Counted from the stretch's first letter, positions 29,396 to 39,314 are shown. The stretch: 64,000 bases of DNA from Rhodovulum imhoffii (GCF_003046545.1 NZ_QAAA01000004.1:1-64000), one strand, 5' to 3'. Numbers and translations are program-made. The notes: generated by a model from the sequence alone, not told the origin.

Positions 29396-29714
29396 TCGCT
29401 GCCTCCGGTATATTGCCTGCCTAACGGATGAAATCCTGCCCGAAGATTTCGTTTTCCATGGCGAACCTATCTCGAAAAGGCCAAACATTTAAAGACCCGT
29501 TGGCAGAAAATCGCGCAGGCGTGAGAAAGTCCGGAAGGGTCACGGACGGCGAACCTGGAGAATGCTGCGGGGCCGTGCGTCATCCGTGCGCTGGGCAGCG
29601 TCGCGGTGAGGAGGAATTTCTTGCCAAACCTGGGCGGGCACATTCCAGGGCGGAACCGTCGCCCGACCCGGCCCTGAGGTGACGGGGCCGTGTGCTCCCG
29701 GAGGCGCCGAAAAG
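29396..29714. other. Intergenic region with no supported gene
   Basis: The 319 bases between the IalB-family gene and the binding-protein gene, both minus strand, should hold the promoter of the former. I see no convincing terminator, repeat or short gene. Confidence 0.5.
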
Positions 29715-30809
29715 CTAATTAATGGTCTTGGCGCCGAAAACCTCTGCGGGGCTGACGGCATATTCGTCAATCGCGGCCTGTGCGGCAGGCGTCATATACG
29801 GGTTTTCCAGGTAGATCAGGTTGATCGCATCCAGGTTGATACCACGAAACGCGTTCTTCGATTCCGGGTGGGTGCGCAGCAACTCGGCATGGGAGCCGTC
29901 CTCGAAGGCGCGCAACAGGCCTTCTTTCAAGGCATCATGAAGATCCTGATTGTTGCGATCGACCATCAGGAAATGTTCTCCGGGCCAGATCAGCATGACA
30001 TTCGGCAGCGGTGCGACACCGAGTTCTTCTTCGCGCCCGTTGAACATCCCCAGGGTTCCGATGGCGGAATATGGCATCAGATCCGCCCGTCCGGATGCGA
30101 GCATGTCGGGCATGTTCGCGAAATCTCCCTCCACCACGGAGATGCTGTGTTTTTGGAAGCCAGGTATCGTGCTCCACTTGGGGCCCTGAAGCACACTGAA
30201 TTGTGCCAGGTCCTCGGCCGTCCTGATCTGGGCGAAGCGATCGATTTCATCCTTTTTCGCCCAGATCAGCCAGTATTGAAACATCCCCCTGAGCAACGGG
30301 ACATGCACAACCAGCGTTTCGATTTCGCGGTTGGGGCGCGGAGCCCCCCACATGACGTTTCCCTCATCGCCGTAGATGGTGAGGTTCATGGCCGTTCGGT
30401 CGGGCGCGGTCGGCAGCGTACTGAGATCCAGATCGAACGGCCGCCCGCTTTTCTGCAACGCCAGTTCAAGGATGGACCACTGGATGAACCCCTTGGGTTC
30501 AACGCTGCGCTCCGCCAGAAAACGAACTTTCAAAACATCTTGCGCGGCCTGGGGTTCTTCGGCGATTGCGGGCGACATTCCCGCCATCAAGGCCTGACAG
30601 ACGATCAGCGAAGACAAAATTCGTCGCGTTGCCCCGTGCAAGCCGTGCGGGTGCCGCGGCTTCAGGGGGGGAAGAGCACGGCTTGTCCCGTCCGGACCGG
30701 TTTGCCCGGAGCGGATGGCCCGTGTGAGGGGATATTGGCTTTGGCCACATGTCCGGCAGACGCCATCGGCCGATGTTGTCAGGAGATCACGGGCCATCGC
30801 ACACCTCAT
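29715..30809 (-). CDS. Periplasmic solute-binding-like protein linked to a histidine kinase
   Basis: Up to 364 residues; the 5' end is unclear. The first ~60 residues of the longest frame do not look like protein of this kind, and a signal peptide (RRILSSLIVCQALMAGMSPAIA) lies at about 62-83. The true start may be a TTG just before it. The rest resembles a type 2 periplasmic binding fold: LKVRFLAERSVEPKGFIQWS, then DMLASGRADLMPYSAIGTLG. The longest frame overlaps the upstream kinase gene by 23 bases. A ligand-sensing partner for that kinase is plausible. Confidence 0.65.
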   Translation of the reverse strand: MRCAMARDLLTTSADGVCRTCGQSQYPLTRAIRSGQTGPDGTSRALPPLKPRHPHGLHGATRRILSSLIVCQALMAGMSPAIAEEPQAAQDVLKVRFLAERSVEPKGFIQWSILELALQKSGRPFDLDLSTLPTAPDRTAMNLTIYGDEGNVMWGAPRPNREIETLVVHVPLLRGMFQYWLIWAKKDEIDRFAQIRTAEDLAQFSVLQGPKWSTIPGFQKHSISVVEGDFANMPDMLASGRADLMPYSAIGTLGMFNGREEELGVAPLPNVMLIWPGEHFLMVDRNNQDLHDALKEGLLRAFEDGSHAELLRTHPESKNAFRGINLDAINLIYLENPYMTPAAQAAIDEYAVSPAEVFGAKTIN

Positions 30810-32733
30810 TCAACTGGGTCAGAACTTCGACGAGCCGTTGTCGGCTGAATGGTTTTTGCAATAGTATCGTATTTTGGTCGAACCGGCCAGTTTCTCCGAG
30901 TATCCCCTCAGAGTAGCCGGACATGAAAACGGTTTTCAGCCCCGGCCAGAGTTGCGAAAGCACCTCTTTGACATCCGGCCCGTTCATGCTGTCAGTTAAA
31001 ATCACATCGAGAATGGCGATGTCGACGGGCGTATTATTTTGCGCATACGCGATGGCGTCCTGCCCACTCGTGAACGTGATGACGGTGGCCTGCATCGTCT
31101 CGAGGTGATCTTTGACCACCTCCAGCACATCGGGATGATCTTCCACGACAAGAATACGCTTGCCCGACAGGTTCTCCCTGCCCGCAGCAATATGGGGATG
31201 TGCCATACCGGGTATCTGCCCGTCCGCCTCCTGCTCTGAGCGCGGCAGGTACAGTTCCACCCTGGTCCCGACATTCTCCTGGCTGTGTATTTTGACGTGC
31301 CCCCCGGATTGCTTGGCGAAACCATAAACCATGGAAAGGCCAAGCCCGGAGCCCTCCCCCTCTGGCTTGGTTGTGAAATAAGGCTCGAAGGCATGTGACA
31401 TGACGGTTTCGCTCATACCTTCGCCGGTATCGCTGACGCGGAAGCACACATAGTCGCCGGGTTCCAGAGTGTCTTCCGTGGCGCAATATTCCGCGTCGAG
31501 CCGGGCATTGAAGCATTCGATGAGGATTTTTCCCCCCTTGGGTGTGGCATGACTGGCATTGATCGTCAGATTCAAAAGCGCCGCCTCAAGCTGTCGCTTA
31601 TCCGCCAGGCAGGGCCAGACATCAGGATCGGCGGCAAAGTTGAACTCATGCTGCTCACCCAGAACCGGGCGCGAAAACTTGTGCAATTCCTGCAGGAAAT
31701 CACCCGCCAGGATTATCGAAGGGGCCAAGGGTTGTTTGCGTGAGAAAACAAGAAGTTGTGCGGCAAGATCCGCCCCCCGGATCACTGTGCTTCGGGCACG
31801 TTCCAGCGCTTTGCGCTCCGCCTGCGTCAGCCGTTCGGGGCGGACCAGTTCCAGATTTCCAAGGATGATCGCAAGGATGTTGTTATAGTCATGCGCGACG
31901 CCGCCGACCAGTTGCCCAACGACCGACAGCCGTTCGGACTGTCGCAGCTTTTCGTCAAGTTTCAGGGCCTTGCTATTGGCTTCTTCCAGTTCTTGCAGAT
32001 GCTTGCGACTCGCCGCAAGGATGCTGTTGGCCGACAGTGCGACCATCGTGACTTCGTTTTCGGCTTTCCCGATCGAACCGGGCAGGTCGAACGGCTCTGG
32101 CTGACGGGGGTCGACGCGGTTGAGTTTTTCGGCCAGCCAGCTCAAAGGCCGGGACAAGGTCACGTAAAACAGATTGAGCAAAATGAGAGTCAGAATCAGA
32201 TTTTTCAAAAGACCGGAAAGCATCGACCGTACGGAACGGCTGTAAAAGTCGCTCAGGAGCGTGTTCTGGTTCACCATGACCTCGAGCGTTCCGACATTCA
32301 GCCGGGTCGACTGATTTGTCAGATCGATGCTGTAGTTCCGAAACGGTTTTGAGAAGAGAGGGGTCAGGCGGTCCAGAAGCGAGGGCTCAAAAGCACGGCG
32401 GACTTCCGCGAGAACGGCCCCCCGTTCATCGGAAATCCTGACTTGAAACATGAAATCGTAAATCATCAGAGACTTTATGGCTTCGGCTGCAAGGTCCGAA
32501 TCCAGTTGAAAGGCCGCCTCTGCCGCGCCGGAGGAGGAAATCTGCAAAATGCTCTGAATAAACGTTTCGTCGCGTTTCGTTTGGGTCCTGTAATCCTGAA
32601 CGATCTGGATGCAGCCGGTAACCAAACCCAAGGCGGCTGCAATCATCAACCCGTAAGCCGCCAGGGTAACTGCGATTCCCGATCTGACTTTGCGTCTCCT
32701 TTGAGTCATATCCTCAACCTGAGCGGAGTGCAT
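30787..32733 (-). CDS. Hybrid sensor histidine kinase with receiver domain
   Basis: 648 residues. Two membrane segments (about 20-42 and 174-194) flank a periplasmic sensor region. The phosphoacceptor is H281 in GGVAHDYNNIL. ATPase boxes follow: NLTINASHAT (N), VSDTGEGM (G1) and GSGLGLSMVYGFAKQSGG (G2). A C-terminal receiver has VVEDHPD, phospho-site D576 in AILDVILTDS and the lysine in LLQKPFS. No DNA-binding output regulator is encoded next to it. The overlapping downstream gene encodes a periplasmic binding protein. The start is either 32733 or ATG 32709. Confidence 0.88.
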   Translation of the reverse strand: MHSAQVEDMTQRRRKVRSGIAVTLAAYGLMIAAALGLVTGCIQIVQDYRTQTKRDETFIQSILQISSSGAAEAAFQLDSDLAAEAIKSLMIYDFMFQVRISDERGAVLAEVRRAFEPSLLDRLTPLFSKPFRNYSIDLTNQSTRLNVGTLEVMVNQNTLLSDFYSRSVRSMLSGLLKNLILTLILLNLFYVTLSRPLSWLAEKLNRVDPRQPEPFDLPGSIGKAENEVTMVALSANSILAASRKHLQELEEANSKALKLDEKLRQSERLSVVGQLVGGVAHDYNNILAIILGNLELVRPERLTQAERKALERARSTVIRGADLAAQLLVFSRKQPLAPSIILAGDFLQELHKFSRPVLGEQHEFNFAADPDVWPCLADKRQLEAALLNLTINASHATPKGGKILIECFNARLDAEYCATEDTLEPGDYVCFRVSDTGEGMSETVMSHAFEPYFTTKPEGEGSGLGLSMVYGFAKQSGGHVKIHSQENVGTRVELYLPRSEQEADGQIPGMAHPHIAAGRENLSGKRILVVEDHPDVLEVVKDHLETMQATVITFTSGQDAIAYAQNNTPVDIAILDVILTDSMNGPDVKEVLSQLWPGLKTVFMSGYSEGILGETGRFDQNTILLQKPFSRQRLVEVLTQLNEVCDGP

Positions 32734-33300
32734 TCATTAGACGGCGGCGGCGAAACAAGCGGCTGAGCAGCGGGTCGTGATCGGTATTGGTCGCCGTTTC
32801 GCGGGGAAGGAAAAGGAACCTTCATGGGTTTTCAGAGCGGAGTTCATCCGGGTTGCAATATCCTCTTATACTTTTTTTTAACTGATGGTTACAGGCTTTC
32901 AGGCCGCCCGTGGGCAATGCAAGTCTTTTATGCCTCTGCGGGCGTTGCGGGGATTGCGGGCGCCGGTCGCTTTCAGGTCGTTACAATGCGGATTCCGGCG
33001 GCCAGGTCGTTACGCTTCCAAGGGCCTTCGTGGGGCCGAAGCCGGGGCATTCGTGCAAGGTTTTCGTGGCGTGACGGGTCGTAAGCGCATGCGCCAAGAC
33101 CGGCCCGCCCGGATTTCGGCCTGAAGGAAGGGGCCTGCGCGAACTGCTAAAGATTGCCGCAACCGGTATTGGAACTGCATTATTTTCGCTTTGATCGCAG
33201 GCTTTTGGGCCTGCGCCGTTGCGACCGTGCCGTGTCCGGGCATTGACGCAGGCAACCCCGCCCCGTACCCAAAGATTGCAACCAGTCGAGGAGGCCGCCC
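32734..33300. other. Divergent intergenic region, kinase / pncA
   Basis: These 567 bases lie between two divergent genes. An AT-rich stretch near 32862-32885 (CTTATACTTTTTTTTAACTG) could contain a promoter. No short gene, RNA or repeat is recognisable. GAGGAGG at 33287 is the pncA ribosome binding site. Confidence 0.45.
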
Positions 33301-33909
33301 ATGCGACCCGCCAACGAAGCCTTGCTTGTCGTCGATATCCAGAACGATTTCTGCCCGGGCGGCGCGCTTGCCGTTCCTGAAGGCGATACCATCATCACGC
33401 GCGTCAATGCCCTGATGGAAGAGTTCCCCCATCGCGTTCTGACCCAGGACTGGCACCCGGCGGATCATTCCTCTTTCGCGTCGAACCATGCGGGCGCGGC
33501 GCCCTTCAGTGTCGCGGACATGGCTTATGGGGCGCAGGTTCTCTGGCCTGACCACTGTGTGCAGGGGACCGCGGGCGCGGATTTCCACCCGGCGCTGGAT
33601 GTCGCCAAGGCCGATTTCGTCGTGCGCAAAGGGGCCAACCCCGCAGTCGACAGCTATTCGGCCTTTTTCGAGAACGATCACGAAACCGAAACCGAGTTGG
33701 ACGCCTGGCTGCGGGGCCGCGGCATCGATCACGTGACCATCGCCGGGCTGGCCTTCGATTTCTGCGTGCAATGGTCGGCGTTGGACGCGGTGCGGCTGGG
33801 CTATGCGGTGACGGTGCTGGAAGGGGCCTGCCGGGCGATCGACCTGCATGGGTCGGCAGAGGATGCACGCACCGCGATGCTGGATGCCAACGTGGTGCTG
33901 GAGCCCTGA
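33301..33909 (+). CDS. pncA: Nicotinamidase
   Basis: 202 residues of the isochorismatase-like fold. The catalytic aspartate is D12 in LLVVDIQNDFCPGG, the metal/active-site block is TQDWHPADHSSFAS with WPDHCVQGT, and the nucleophilic cysteine lies in AFDFCVQWSALDA. It converts nicotinamide to nicotinate for NAD salvage. It is followed after two bases by pncB, the next enzyme of the pathway. Confidence 0.95.
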   Translation: MRPANEALLVVDIQNDFCPGGALAVPEGDTIITRVNALMEEFPHRVLTQDWHPADHSSFASNHAGAAPFSVADMAYGAQVLWPDHCVQGTAGADFHPALDVAKADFVVRKGANPAVDSYSAFFENDHETETELDAWLRGRGIDHVTIAGLAFDFCVQWSALDAVRLGYAVTVLEGACRAIDLHGSAEDARTAMLDANVVLEP

Positions 33910-33911
33910 AG

Positions 33912-35204
33912 ATGGCGGATATCGCCACCCGCGTTTATAATCATAAGTGGAAGATCGACCCTATCGTCCGGTCGATGCTGGACACGGATTTTTACAAATT
34001 GCTGATGTGCCAGTCGGTTTTTCGCAACAAGCCCGACACGCAGGTCAGGTTTTCGCTGATCAACCGCAGCACGGATATCCGCCTTGCCGATCTGATCGAT
34101 GAGGGCGAGCTGCGTGAGCAACTCGATCACATTCGCACCCTGCGTCTGACGCGGGGTGAAAGCACCTGGCTGCGTGGCAACACCTTTTACGGCAAGCGCC
34201 AGATGTTCCGCCCGGATTTCATGGCGTGGCTGGAGGATCTGCAACTGCCGCCGTATTTTCTCGAGAAACGCGAGGGTCAGTACATGCTGACCTTCGAGGG
34301 GGCCTGGCCCGAAGTGATGATGTGGGAGATCCCCGCGCTGGCGGTGCTGATGGAGTTGCGCTCCCGCGCGGTGCTGGCCGATATGGGAAAATTCGAACTT
34401 CAGGTTCTATATGCCCGTGCCATGACCAAGCTTTGGGAAAAGGTCGAACGTCTGCGCCGCCTCGACCGCTTGCGTCTGGCGGATTTCGGCACCCGCCGCC
34501 GCCATTCTTTTCTGTGGCAGGACTGGTGCGTACAGGCGATGATCGAAGGGCTGGGCCGAAAGTTCGTCGGCACCTCGAACTGCCTGATCGCCATGCGCCG
34601 GGATATCGAGGCGATCGGCACCAACGCCCATGAACTGCCGATGGTTTATGCCGCACTTGCCGACAGCGACGAGGGGTTGCGCCGCTCCCCCTACAAGGTC
34701 CTCGCCGACTGGCATGAGGAGCATGACGGGAACCTGCGCATCATCCTGCCCGATACCTATGGCACCAAGGGGTTTCTGGAGGGCGCCCCGGACTGGCTGG
34801 CGGGCTGGACCGGTATTCGCATCGATTCCGGCGACCCGGCGGAGGGGGCGGAAACCGCGATCGCATGGTGGAAGGCCCGTGGCGAGGACCCTCACGAGAA
34901 GATGATCATCTTTTCCGACGGGCTGGACGAGGACAAGATCATTGAGTTGCAGACCCGATTTGGCGACCGTGCCAAAGTCAGTTTTGGCTGGGGGACCCTG
35001 TTGACGAACGATTTTCGTGGTCTGGTTCCGGGCGATGCGCTTTCGCCCTTCAGCCTTGTGTGCAAGGCGGTTTCGGCCAATGGTCGCCCGACCGTTAAGC
35101 TGAGCGACAACCCCAACAAGGCCATGGGGCCCGCCGATGCCGTGGCCCGTTACAAGCGGGTATTCGGTGTGGGGGAACAGGTGGCGCGGGAGGTGATCGT
35201 TTGA
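33912..35204 (+). CDS. pncB: Nicotinate phosphoribosyltransferase
   Basis: 430 residues. The start region SMLDTDFYKLLMCQSVFRN and the catalytic blocks FVGTSNCLIA and IGTNAHELPM are typical of the family, as is IRIDSGDPAEGAE. It makes nicotinate mononucleotide from nicotinate and PRPP with ATP. A frame extending further upstream overlaps pncA and is rejected in favour of ATG 33912 directly after the pncA stop. Confidence 0.95.
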   Translation: MADIATRVYNHKWKIDPIVRSMLDTDFYKLLMCQSVFRNKPDTQVRFSLINRSTDIRLADLIDEGELREQLDHIRTLRLTRGESTWLRGNTFYGKRQMFRPDFMAWLEDLQLPPYFLEKREGQYMLTFEGAWPEVMMWEIPALAVLMELRSRAVLADMGKFELQVLYARAMTKLWEKVERLRRLDRLRLADFGTRRRHSFLWQDWCVQAMIEGLGRKFVGTSNCLIAMRRDIEAIGTNAHELPMVYAALADSDEGLRRSPYKVLADWHEEHDGNLRIILPDTYGTKGFLEGAPDWLAGWTGIRIDSGDPAEGAETAIAWWKARGEDPHEKMIIFSDGLDEDKIIELQTRFGDRAKVSFGWGTLLTNDFRGLVPGDALSPFSLVCKAVSANGRPTVKLSDNPNKAMGPADAVARYKRVFGVGEQVAREVIV

Positions 35205-35528
35205 TCGCGACCGGCGGCCCGTATGACGATACCCGCCATTGCATGCGAACCCGCCGGCAAGCGGGGCAAAACCTTTGGCAGTTGTCGGATATGCGGGTGG
35301 GAAATGCCTGTCGGCTGCGGGCCGGACCCTGGTGCGGTCGGGCCGCAGACGGGGTTTGGGCGGGGCGCGGGGGCGGGGGTGTTTTGCGCCTTTGGGTTCG
35401 GTTCGCTCCCATGGCTTGGGGGCGGCGCGTTGCCGGGCACGGTGCATTCCGTCTCATTGCGGTTCTGCGGCGACGGGGGTAGGCTGAGGGAATATCCGCT
35501 TCTGTCGGCAACAGGGAAAGGGCCCGAC
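35205..35528. other. Region between pncB and a small membrane-protein gene
   Basis: 324 bases of very G-rich sequence. The frame of the following small gene is open through most of it, but the translation is low-complexity and lacks a recognisable fold, so I treat it as non-coding. No clear terminator or promoter was seen. Confidence 0.4.
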
Positions 35529-35834
35529 GTGTTTCAACTCCTCGCTCTGTACCTTGCGTTTTCGCTCCTGCTTCTGTTCGGCGCCGCAGAGCTTGAGCGC
35601 CGCGCCATCGTCGCCCGCAGGCTCGGGCCGAACGGGCGGGCGATGCTGCTGGCTCTGGTGATTTCGGTGGTGGCGTCGCTGGTGGTGGTGGCGGTCTCCG
35701 CTTTCGTGGAGGATTGGGTTTACATGCTCCACGCCCTTGGCGCGTCCATTGCCTATCACGGGTTCATGGGGGTGTCTCTCGTGCATGGCCTCCAGGAGGT
35801 TTCCGCCCGCGTTGCGGCCCAGCGCACAGCCTGA
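35529..35834 (+). CDS. Small hypothetical membrane protein
   Basis: 101 residues from GTG 35529, preceded by GGGAAAGGG. It has two or three hydrophobic segments (about 1-19, 38-59 and 64-82), with a positively charged loop after the first (LERRAIVARRLG). I do not recognise a family. It ends five bases before the end of the convergent cardiolipin synthase gene. The in-frame region upstream (from 35223) looks like random high-GC translation. Confidence 0.5.
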   Translation: MFQLLALYLAFSLLLLFGAAELERRAIVARRLGPNGRAMLLALVISVVASLVVVAVSAFVEDWVYMLHALGASIAYHGFMGVSLVHGLQEVSARVAAQRTA

Positions 35835-35839
35835 TCCGA

Positions 35840-37276
35840 TTACAGGATTGGGCCGACCGTCGCGACGGCATTGTTCCAGATACACACGTAGAAAGGCCAT
35901 TGCGCCACCTCTTGCGATGAAACCGCTTCGGATTGCGCGATATAGCTGGCCTGGCGGGTGCGGATCTCGTCCGTCAGCGTTTCGTCCTGAAACAGGATGT
36001 TGTTTTCGTAGTTGAGTTCGAAGCTGCGCAGATCGAGGTTCGAAGATCCGATCAGAGCCACCCGACCGTCGATGGTCAGGGTCTTGGCGTGCAGCAGCCC
36101 GCCGGTGAATTCATGTATGACGCAGCCTGCCTCCAGCAGCCGACGATAGTAGCTGCGGCTGGCGGCGGCAACGATCCAGCTGTCATTCTTCTTGGGGAAG
36201 ACGAGACCGACCCGCACGCCGCGGTGGGCGGCGGCGATCAGCGCGTCCAGCACCGTGGCGTCGGGAACGAAATAGGGCGTGGTCAGGATCATTTCTTGCC
36301 GGGCGCTGGCGATGAGCGTGGTGAAAAGCTGCGGCGTGGCGCTGCGCCGTTCGGTCGGGCCGTCGCCCACGACCTGCGCCGGGAATCCGCCTTCGACCGG
36401 TTGCGCCTTGAGCTCGATTCCGTCAAGGATTTCCCCCCGTGCCTGCATCCAGTCGCTGGCGAACAGCAACTGGTTCTGCGCCACGACCGGCCCCTCGAAC
36501 CGCATCATGATGTCGACCCACGGCGCGTATCTGGGCTTGATGTGGAATTCCGGGTCGGCCGAGTTCTGACTGCCGCAATAGGTGATGTGCCCGTCGATAA
36601 CGGTAATCTTGCGATGGTTGCGCAAGTCGATGCGGCTGGTCAGCATCGTCAGGAACGGGTTGTCCAGCGGAAAGGCCACGGCAAGGTCCACGCCGGCGAC
36701 CTTCATGTCCTTCCACAGGCGTGAGCGGATCAACCCGCGCGATCCGAGTCCGTCGGCAATCGCCCGGCAGGTCACACCGCGTTGTGCCGCACGGGTCAGG
36801 GCACGGGCGACTTCGGTTCCCGTCTGATCCTCCAGCCAGATATAATAAAGCACATGTACGTGCGTTTGCGCGGCGTCGATATCGGCAACCAGCCGGGTGG
36901 CAAACGCTGCCGCATCCTCCAGCAGTTCCGCCCGGTTGCCGCCCATGGGGTAAAACCCGTTGATGCTGCCGCCATAAAGGAAGGCGGGGCGGTAGAGCGG
37001 GTCAATCAGGGTATTCACGTCTTCGCACCGCCCCATATAGGGGGCGGCGTGGGCGCGGATCATGGCAAAGATTTCGTCATGCCGTTTGCGCGCCTTTTGG
37101 CCCAGATCGATCTCCCCGAACAGGAAGTAGATCAGAACCCCGAAATAGGGCGCCAGGTTGATCACGACAAACCATGCGAGCCGTGCCGGGGGCGAGAGGT
37201 CGTCGCGCAGCAGGATGCGCATGGTAAAGCCGAACACCAGGGCGCCATGCACGATGGCGAGCGCCAGATAGATCAC
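35840..37276 (-). CDS. cls: Cardiolipin synthase (phospholipase D family)
   Basis: 478 residues. Two N-terminal membrane segments (about 2-20 and 33-53) precede two HKD motifs: HRKITVIDG and HAKTLTIDGRVALIGSSN. SRIDLRNHRK and SSNLDLRSFELNYENN are family blocks. It condenses phosphatidylglycerol to cardiolipin at the inner membrane. The GTG start overlaps the stop of the upstream EEP-family gene (GTGA), so the pair is probably cotranscribed, as in other alphaproteobacteria with EEP-cls pairs. Confidence 0.92.
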   Translation of the reverse strand: MIYLALAIVHGALVFGFTMRILLRDDLSPPARLAWFVVINLAPYFGVLIYFLFGEIDLGQKARKRHDEIFAMIRAHAAPYMGRCEDVNTLIDPLYRPAFLYGGSINGFYPMGGNRAELLEDAAAFATRLVADIDAAQTHVHVLYYIWLEDQTGTEVARALTRAAQRGVTCRAIADGLGSRGLIRSRLWKDMKVAGVDLAVAFPLDNPFLTMLTSRIDLRNHRKITVIDGHITYCGSQNSADPEFHIKPRYAPWVDIMMRFEGPVVAQNQLLFASDWMQARGEILDGIELKAQPVEGGFPAQVVGDGPTERRSATPQLFTTLIASARQEMILTTPYFVPDATVLDALIAAAHRGVRVGLVFPKKNDSWIVAAASRSYYRRLLEAGCVIHEFTGGLLHAKTLTIDGRVALIGSSNLDLRSFELNYENNILFQDETLTDEIRTRQASYIAQSEAVSSQEVAQWPFYVCIWNNAVATVGPIL

Positions 37277-37959
37277 TGCGTGTCCTTTTTTGGCGGTACG
37301 ATATCGATCACGATCGGCAAGTGATCGGATGCAATCGCCGCCATGTCGGATTTATGCACATGCGCCCCCATGTGGCTAATGTCACCAACAAGAATGAACT
37401 TGTCCAGTTGCGCAATTGGCGCAGAACTGTGAAAACTGTCCCCTGGGGAAATGACCCGGCCAAGCGTGTTCAGCAGGCCGGGCCTGGGGTTCCAGTGATT
37501 GAAATCTCCGGCGATGACTGCGGGTCGGCCGGACCGGGTGACGAGCCGGTAGAGCCGCGACACCTGGCGTTCCCGGATGCGGCGGTTCAGGGCCAGGTGG
37601 ACGCCCACGATCTCCAGCGGCGGGGTCTCGAGGCGTACCAGAACCGCGCCGCGGGGTTCCAGGCTGGGCAACATCAGCCGACGGGTGGACGCGACCGGAA
37701 TCTGATGGCGCACCAGAACCACGTTTCCATGCCAGCCGTGGCTGGTGCCCCCGCGTGTGAGACGGGCGAGCTTCAGGCCCAGATCCTCTGCGAGCCGGTC
37801 GAGATACAGGACCCCCTCACGCGCGCCGAAGCGTTTGTCAGCCTCCTGCAGCACCACGACATCGGCGTTGATTTCGCTCAGGACGTTCTGAATGCGGTTC
37901 GGGTCGCGGCGCCAGTCCAGCCCGACGGCCTTGCGGATGTTGTAGCTTGCAATCCTGAT
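37273..37959 (-). CDS. Endonuclease/exonuclease/phosphatase-family protein, non-canonical start
   Basis: The reading frame matches an EEP-family protein: IRIASYNIRKAVGLDWRRDP, then VVVLQEADKRFG, VIAGDFNHWNPR and a catalytic end ASDHLPIVIDI. Between the upstream in-frame stop (38014-38016) and the conserved start there is no ATG, GTG or TTG. AAGGGA lies six bases before an ATC at 37959, two codons before the fold begins. The first standard start, GTG 37857, would delete about 34 conserved residues. I therefore place the start at ATC 37959 (228 residues) with caution. Confidence 0.7.
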   Translation of the reverse strand: MRIASYNIRKAVGLDWRRDPNRIQNVLSEINADVVVLQEADKRFGAREGVLYLDRLAEDLGLKLARLTRGGTSHGWHGNVVLVRHQIPVASTRRLMLPSLEPRGAVLVRLETPPLEIVGVHLALNRRIRERQVSRLYRLVTRSGRPAVIAGDFNHWNPRPGLLNTLGRVISPGDSFHSSAPIAQLDKFILVGDISHMGAHVHKSDMAAIASDHLPIVIDIVPPKKDTQ

Positions 37960-38128
37960 GGCTTTTCCCTTTGCCTGCTGCGCCCGAAGTGTGGCTCGGG
38001 GCGTTTTGCGGTTTCATGTCTCGACCCGGAGGTCTTCTAATACACGCAATGTCCATGACCAAGCGGAGGCGCACAGTATGCCGGAACCGGGCGGTCATTG
38101 TCATGTCCTGTGCACGGGGTCCCCAAGG

Positions 38129-39076
38129 CTAGAGTTTTCGAAGAGTGGCGGCCAGCCAAAGCGCGGTCTGGTTGGCAAACCCCTTGCGGTGCAATCCGCT
38201 TCCGTGCAGCAGGGCCAGCCTCTTCATCAGGTCTGCATCGCGATTTTCGGTCAACCGCTCCAGCATTTTGAGGGCTTCGGGTGTCAGCAAATCCGCATGG
38301 GAGTGAAGAGTGGCGAGATTCTGGCCGATCCAGTCACGGTAGGTGCCGTCCAGCATGCTGCGGAGGCGTCTGATTCTCGGGCCGATCCCGCTGCTGGCGC
38401 CCATCTCGTTTCCGTGATGCTGCCGGTAAAGAAGGCGTGGTGTGGGGTCGAACAGGACCATGCCGCCCGTCCCGGAGACAAGCTGATAGAGCCACCAGTC
38501 ATGCACCGAGGGGACCGGCATGCCGGGCAGGGCACGCCGCACCAGGTCCATGGCGGCCCTGTTCAGGACCATTGTGTTCCCGCCCGCGAAGTTTTGCAGG
38601 AGTGCATGGGCAAAGTTCAATGGTGCTGGCATCGGGCGCGAGAGGATTTTGCGCCCGGTCTTCGGATTCCACTCCCAGCTGCGCGTCCCCAGAAGTGCCG
38701 GACGCCGGCTGTAGGGGGCCAGGATCGCCACGGCGCTTTCCAGCTTGTCGGGGAGCCAGATGTCATCCTGATCCGAAAGGGCAATGTAATCGGCGTGGGC
38801 CTCGGGATGGGCGAGAAGCGAAAGGAAATTCGCCGTCAGCCCGCGCTGCGGTCCGTCCACGAGTTTCCATTGAATGGCGCTTTGATCCGCGCGTGCGAAC
38901 TGGCGGAACCGCTCTGCGGTTCCGTCGCCCGGTGAATCGTCGGATGCGAGAACGACAGCCGGGCGCAGGGTCTGGGCGCAATAGCTTTCGAGTTGGGGCT
39001 GAAGATGTCGGGCCCCGTTGAAAAGGGCCAGGAGCACGGCGACGCGGGGAGGGGCGGTAAGCGAGTCGCTTCCCAT
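38129..39076 (-). CDS. Glycosyltransferase family 2
   Basis: 315 residues with a GT-A fold pattern: VAVLLALFNGARHLQPQLES at the start, the nucleotide-binding aspartates in LASDDSPGDGT, and the metal-binding LSDQDDIW. It resembles rhamnosyl- and galactosyltransferase-like GT2 proteins of polysaccharide clusters. ATG 39076 has AAGGTG seven bases upstream. It borders the glycan island and is divergent from the sulfotransferase-like gene. Confidence 0.85.
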   Translation of the reverse strand: MGSDSLTAPPRVAVLLALFNGARHLQPQLESYCAQTLRPAVVLASDDSPGDGTAERFRQFARADQSAIQWKLVDGPQRGLTANFLSLLAHPEAHADYIALSDQDDIWLPDKLESAVAILAPYSRRPALLGTRSWEWNPKTGRKILSRPMPAPLNFAHALLQNFAGGNTMVLNRAAMDLVRRALPGMPVPSVHDWWLYQLVSGTGGMVLFDPTPRLLYRQHHGNEMGASSGIGPRIRRLRSMLDGTYRDWIGQNLATLHSHADLLTPEALKMLERLTENRDADLMKRLALLHGSGLHRKGFANQTALWLAATLRKL

Positions 39077-39314
39077 GGAAACACCTTGGATCCGAGGCAC
39101 TGGTGCCGGCACCTTACGGCGTCACGGCGCCGCGTGACAGCCGGTTTTCGGGAAAGGGGCGGATATCTCGTGACCAGGGGATGGGGCGGCGCCCGGCAGG
39201 AACCTGAAAAGGCATTATTAGATTGAAAATGGCGTTCGCGTATTCAGTCCTCGTGCGGCCTTCGATACTGTGTCGGAGTGACAGCCCGGATAACAAACAG
39301 AGCGAAAAATTTAC

